A stretch of 64,000 bases of DNA from Gordonia liuliyuniae (lineage in GTDB: Bacteria > Actinomycetota > Actinomycetes > Mycobacteriales > Mycobacteriaceae): the NCBI RefSeq assembly GCF_021739025.1, contig NZ_JAKKOT010000004.1, forward strand, positions 186,001 through 250,000, given 5' to 3'. Position numbers and translations under genes: made by a program. This document shows positions 62,703 through 64,000 of this stretch, in pieces (the stretch's first letter is position 1; each line of letters begins with the position of its first letter). The notes beneath the pieces are model-generated. The model did no database searches, was not told the origin of the DNA, and saw only the letters and a list, made by a program, of their open reading frames with translations.

Positions 62703-63734
62703 ATGGACCGCATCGACACTGTCGCCGGGCGCATCGGCGCAGATCAGTTGGGAGCCGTGCTCACTCATGAGCACGTGTTCGTCGTCCAAGAGGACTTCCG
62801 GCTGAACTATCTGCCCGAGTGGGATGAGGACGCGGAGGTCGACAACGCGGTCGCCACGTTGACGCGGCTCAAGTCCGCGGGCATCGACACGATCATGGAC
62901 GTCTCGGTGCTCGGCATCGGACGAAACATCGAGCGAGTCGCCCGCGTGGCAGCACAGGTGGACCTGAACATCGTGGCGGCGACCGGCTTCTTCACGTTCA
63001 ACGATCTGCCGTTCCAGATGCACTACACGGGGCCGGCGCTCGGCTTCGACGTCCCCGAACCGCTCGACGCCCTGTTCATGCGAGACATCACCGAGGGGAT
63101 CGGACCCACCCAGATCAAAGCGGGTTTCCTGGTGTGCGTGATCGAAGCCGAAGGGCTCACCGTCGGCGTCGAACGGGTCATGCGGTCGGTCGGCCGGGTC
63201 GCGGCGCAGTCCGGTCTGCCGATCGTCGTGCACACCAATCCGCACACCCAGTCGGGTCTGGTCGCGCAGCGTGTGCTCGCCGAGGAGGGGGTGGACCTCA
63301 CTCGCGTGATCCTCGCGCACAGCGGCGACTCGACCGACTTGGACTACCTGATGCGGGTGGCCGACGCGGGTTCGGTGCTTGGCATGGACCGGTTCGGTGT
63401 GGATCTGCTGCTCCCCCATGCCGACCGCGTCGACACCGTCCTCGCCCTGATCGATCGCGGATACGGCGATCGAATCGTGTTGTCGCAGGATGCGTTCTGC
63501 TACAGCGACTGGTTCGATCAGCACGCGATCGACGTGGTGGCCGATCAGTGGGACTACTTCCAGGTGACCGGCCGGGTGGTTCCTGACCTGCGCAGTCACG
63601 GGGTCTCCGATTCGGTGGTCTCGATGATGCTTCGCGATGTTCCGGCCCGTCTCTTGACGCCGAGTGGCAGCGCAGTCGGCGGGGCCCGACCAATTTCCGA
63701 AATAACTGGACTGAGTCCAGAAAAGCAGGCATAA
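62703..63734 (+). CDS. Phosphotriesterase-family (PLL) lactonase
   Basis: 343 residues from ATG 62703 behind GAGAGG; the GTG at 62652 is unsupported. Amidohydrolase TIM barrel with THEH near the N-terminus, a bridging lysine (QIKAGF, probably carboxylated), VVHT, LAHSGD and the late SQDAF aspartate. PLL members hydrolyse lactones, sometimes quorum-sensing acyl-homoserine lactones, and promiscuously phosphotriesters. Substrate unknown. It precedes furA on the same strand. Confidence 0.87.
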   Translation: MDRIDTVAGRIGADQLGAVLTHEHVFVVQEDFRLNYLPEWDEDAEVDNAVATLTRLKSAGIDTIMDVSVLGIGRNIERVARVAAQVDLNIVAATGFFTFNDLPFQMHYTGPALGFDVPEPLDALFMRDITEGIGPTQIKAGFLVCVIEAEGLTVGVERVMRSVGRVAAQSGLPIVVHTNPHTQSGLVAQRVLAEEGVDLTRVILAHSGDSTDLDYLMRVADAGSVLGMDRFGVDLLLPHADRVDTVLALIDRGYGDRIVLSQDAFCYSDWFDQHAIDVVADQWDYFQVTGRVVPDLRSHGVSDSVVSMMLRDVPARLLTPSGSAVGGARPISEITGLSPEKQA

Positions 63735-63735
63735 T
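63706..63735 (+). promoter_or_regulatory. furA promoter with overlapping Fur-type operator
   Basis: CTGGACT-G-AGTCCAG (63706-63720) is a perfect 7-1-7 palindrome covering a -35 TGGACT (63707-63712); after 17 bases comes CATAAT (63730-63735), six bases before the ATG. Autorepression of a leaderless furA is likely. Confidence 0.65.
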
Positions 63736-63741
63736 CGGGTC

Positions 63742-64000
63742 ATGGTCACCGACACGCACACCGAAGCCCTGCGGGGCGCAGGACTGCGGGTGACCAGACC
63801 GAGACTCGCGGTCCTGCACACCGTGGACGCGCACCCGCACGCCGACACGGAGACGATCCTGTCCGGTGTGCGAGACATGCTCGACGGAGTCTCGAAACAA
63901 GCGGTCTACGACGTGCTTCGCGCACTGACGGACGTCGGACTCATCCGACGAATCCAGCCCTCCGGTCACGTGTCTCTGTATGAGACACGTGTCACCGACA
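63742..64000 (+). CDS. furA: Fur-family regulator FurA, 3' end beyond window
   Basis: 86 codons seen from ATG 63742. Fur winged helix: TRPRLAVLHTVDAHPHADTETI, SKQAVYDVLRALTDVGLIRRI, then QPSGHVSLYETRVTD. The KQAVYD version is typical of actinobacterial FurA next to katG, which represses the catalase-peroxidase under normal conditions; katG would be expected just beyond the window. Leaderless start. Confidence 0.88.
   Translation, partial: MVTDTHTEALRGAGLRVTRPRLAVLHTVDAHPHADTETILSGVRDMLDGVSKQAVYDVLRALTDVGLIRRIQPSGHVSLYETRVTD

Noticed and set aside
1..64000. tRNA, rRNA, riboswitch, CRISPR or transposon
   Set aside because: No cloverleaf-like, ribosomal or evenly spaced repeat sequence and no transposase or integrase frame was found by eye; a covariance search would be decisive.

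Overview
The window is G+C-rich actinobacterial chromosome, by eye about two thirds G+C. The best guess is the Mycobacteriales (Gordonia, Williamsia, Tsukamurella or Rhodococcus type). The reasons are an AcnA with the lineage-typical linker, an F420-type Ddn domain, egtB/egtD, a furA start at the right edge, many leaderless TANNNT-ATG starts and SigF-type promoters. This placement is inference, not a database result. No tRNA, rRNA, CRISPR array or transposase was seen. Genes are densely packed and no gene-free stretch exceeds 300 bases.

Layout. 1-1671: two minus-strand paralogues of unknown function, one anchored by a zinc ribbon and membrane helices. 1932-3287: a ClC chloride/proton exchanger. 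3348-8805: a minus-strand operon of frameshifted oxalate decarboxylase, flavodoxin-fold protein, DUF1275, MFS and ATP-grasp. 8978-14342: two unknown genes, aconitase and a DUF309 protein. 14373-18518: an OYE-Ddn fusion coupled to a CrtI-like oxidoreductase, with a divergent TetR and a NemR-like operator. 18632-19846: small stress-type genes. 19925-27001: egtB-egtD-phosphoketolase in a translationally coupled operon, then cinA-like and poxB. 27251-31837: VOC protein, hemerythrin, lutABC and DUF6328. 31840-33180: an ECF sigma factor with SnoaL-like tail, divergent from a DoxX gene. 33333-42835: a crotonase, a UvrA-like ATPase and a cyclohexanecarboxylate-type catabolic operon (aliB, badH, aliA, collapsed crotonase, gcdH) with its TetR. 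42840-48435: an IclR/SDR/SnoaL/bluB block and an acyl-CoA synthetase/LuxR pair. 48542-53180: VOC, membrane protein, ANTAR regulator, Dps, ChaB-Rho and SDR genes. 53256-57486: decayed genes around an MpaB-type oxygenase. 57471-64000: a second UvrA-like ATPase, a Ser/Thr kinase, a PAP2-like protein, a phosphotriesterase-family lactonase and the start of furA.

Regulation is unusually legible. Eight promoters of the form GTTT-N15-17-GGGWAN (SigF/SigB type) precede small redox and stress genes. A 14-bp palindrome TGAAY-N4-RTTCA occurs as two pairs spaced exactly 21 bp, upstream of the catabolic operon and of the distant crotonase, with a further copy upstream of the local TetR. The ECF sigma gene and its DoxX neighbour share two face-to-face TGTTAC-N17-CGTC promoters.

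Two genome-wide signatures stand out. Short tandem duplications, mostly 15 bp, occur at about nine loci. At least six genes look broken by homopolymer frameshift, nonsense codon or internal deletion. Some of these breaks could be assembly errors and should be checked against reads. The best candidates for undescribed biology are the paralogous pair at the left edge, a 28-residue leader peptide made of four Asn-His-Cys repeats, and the OYE-Ddn fusion with its CrtI-like partner.
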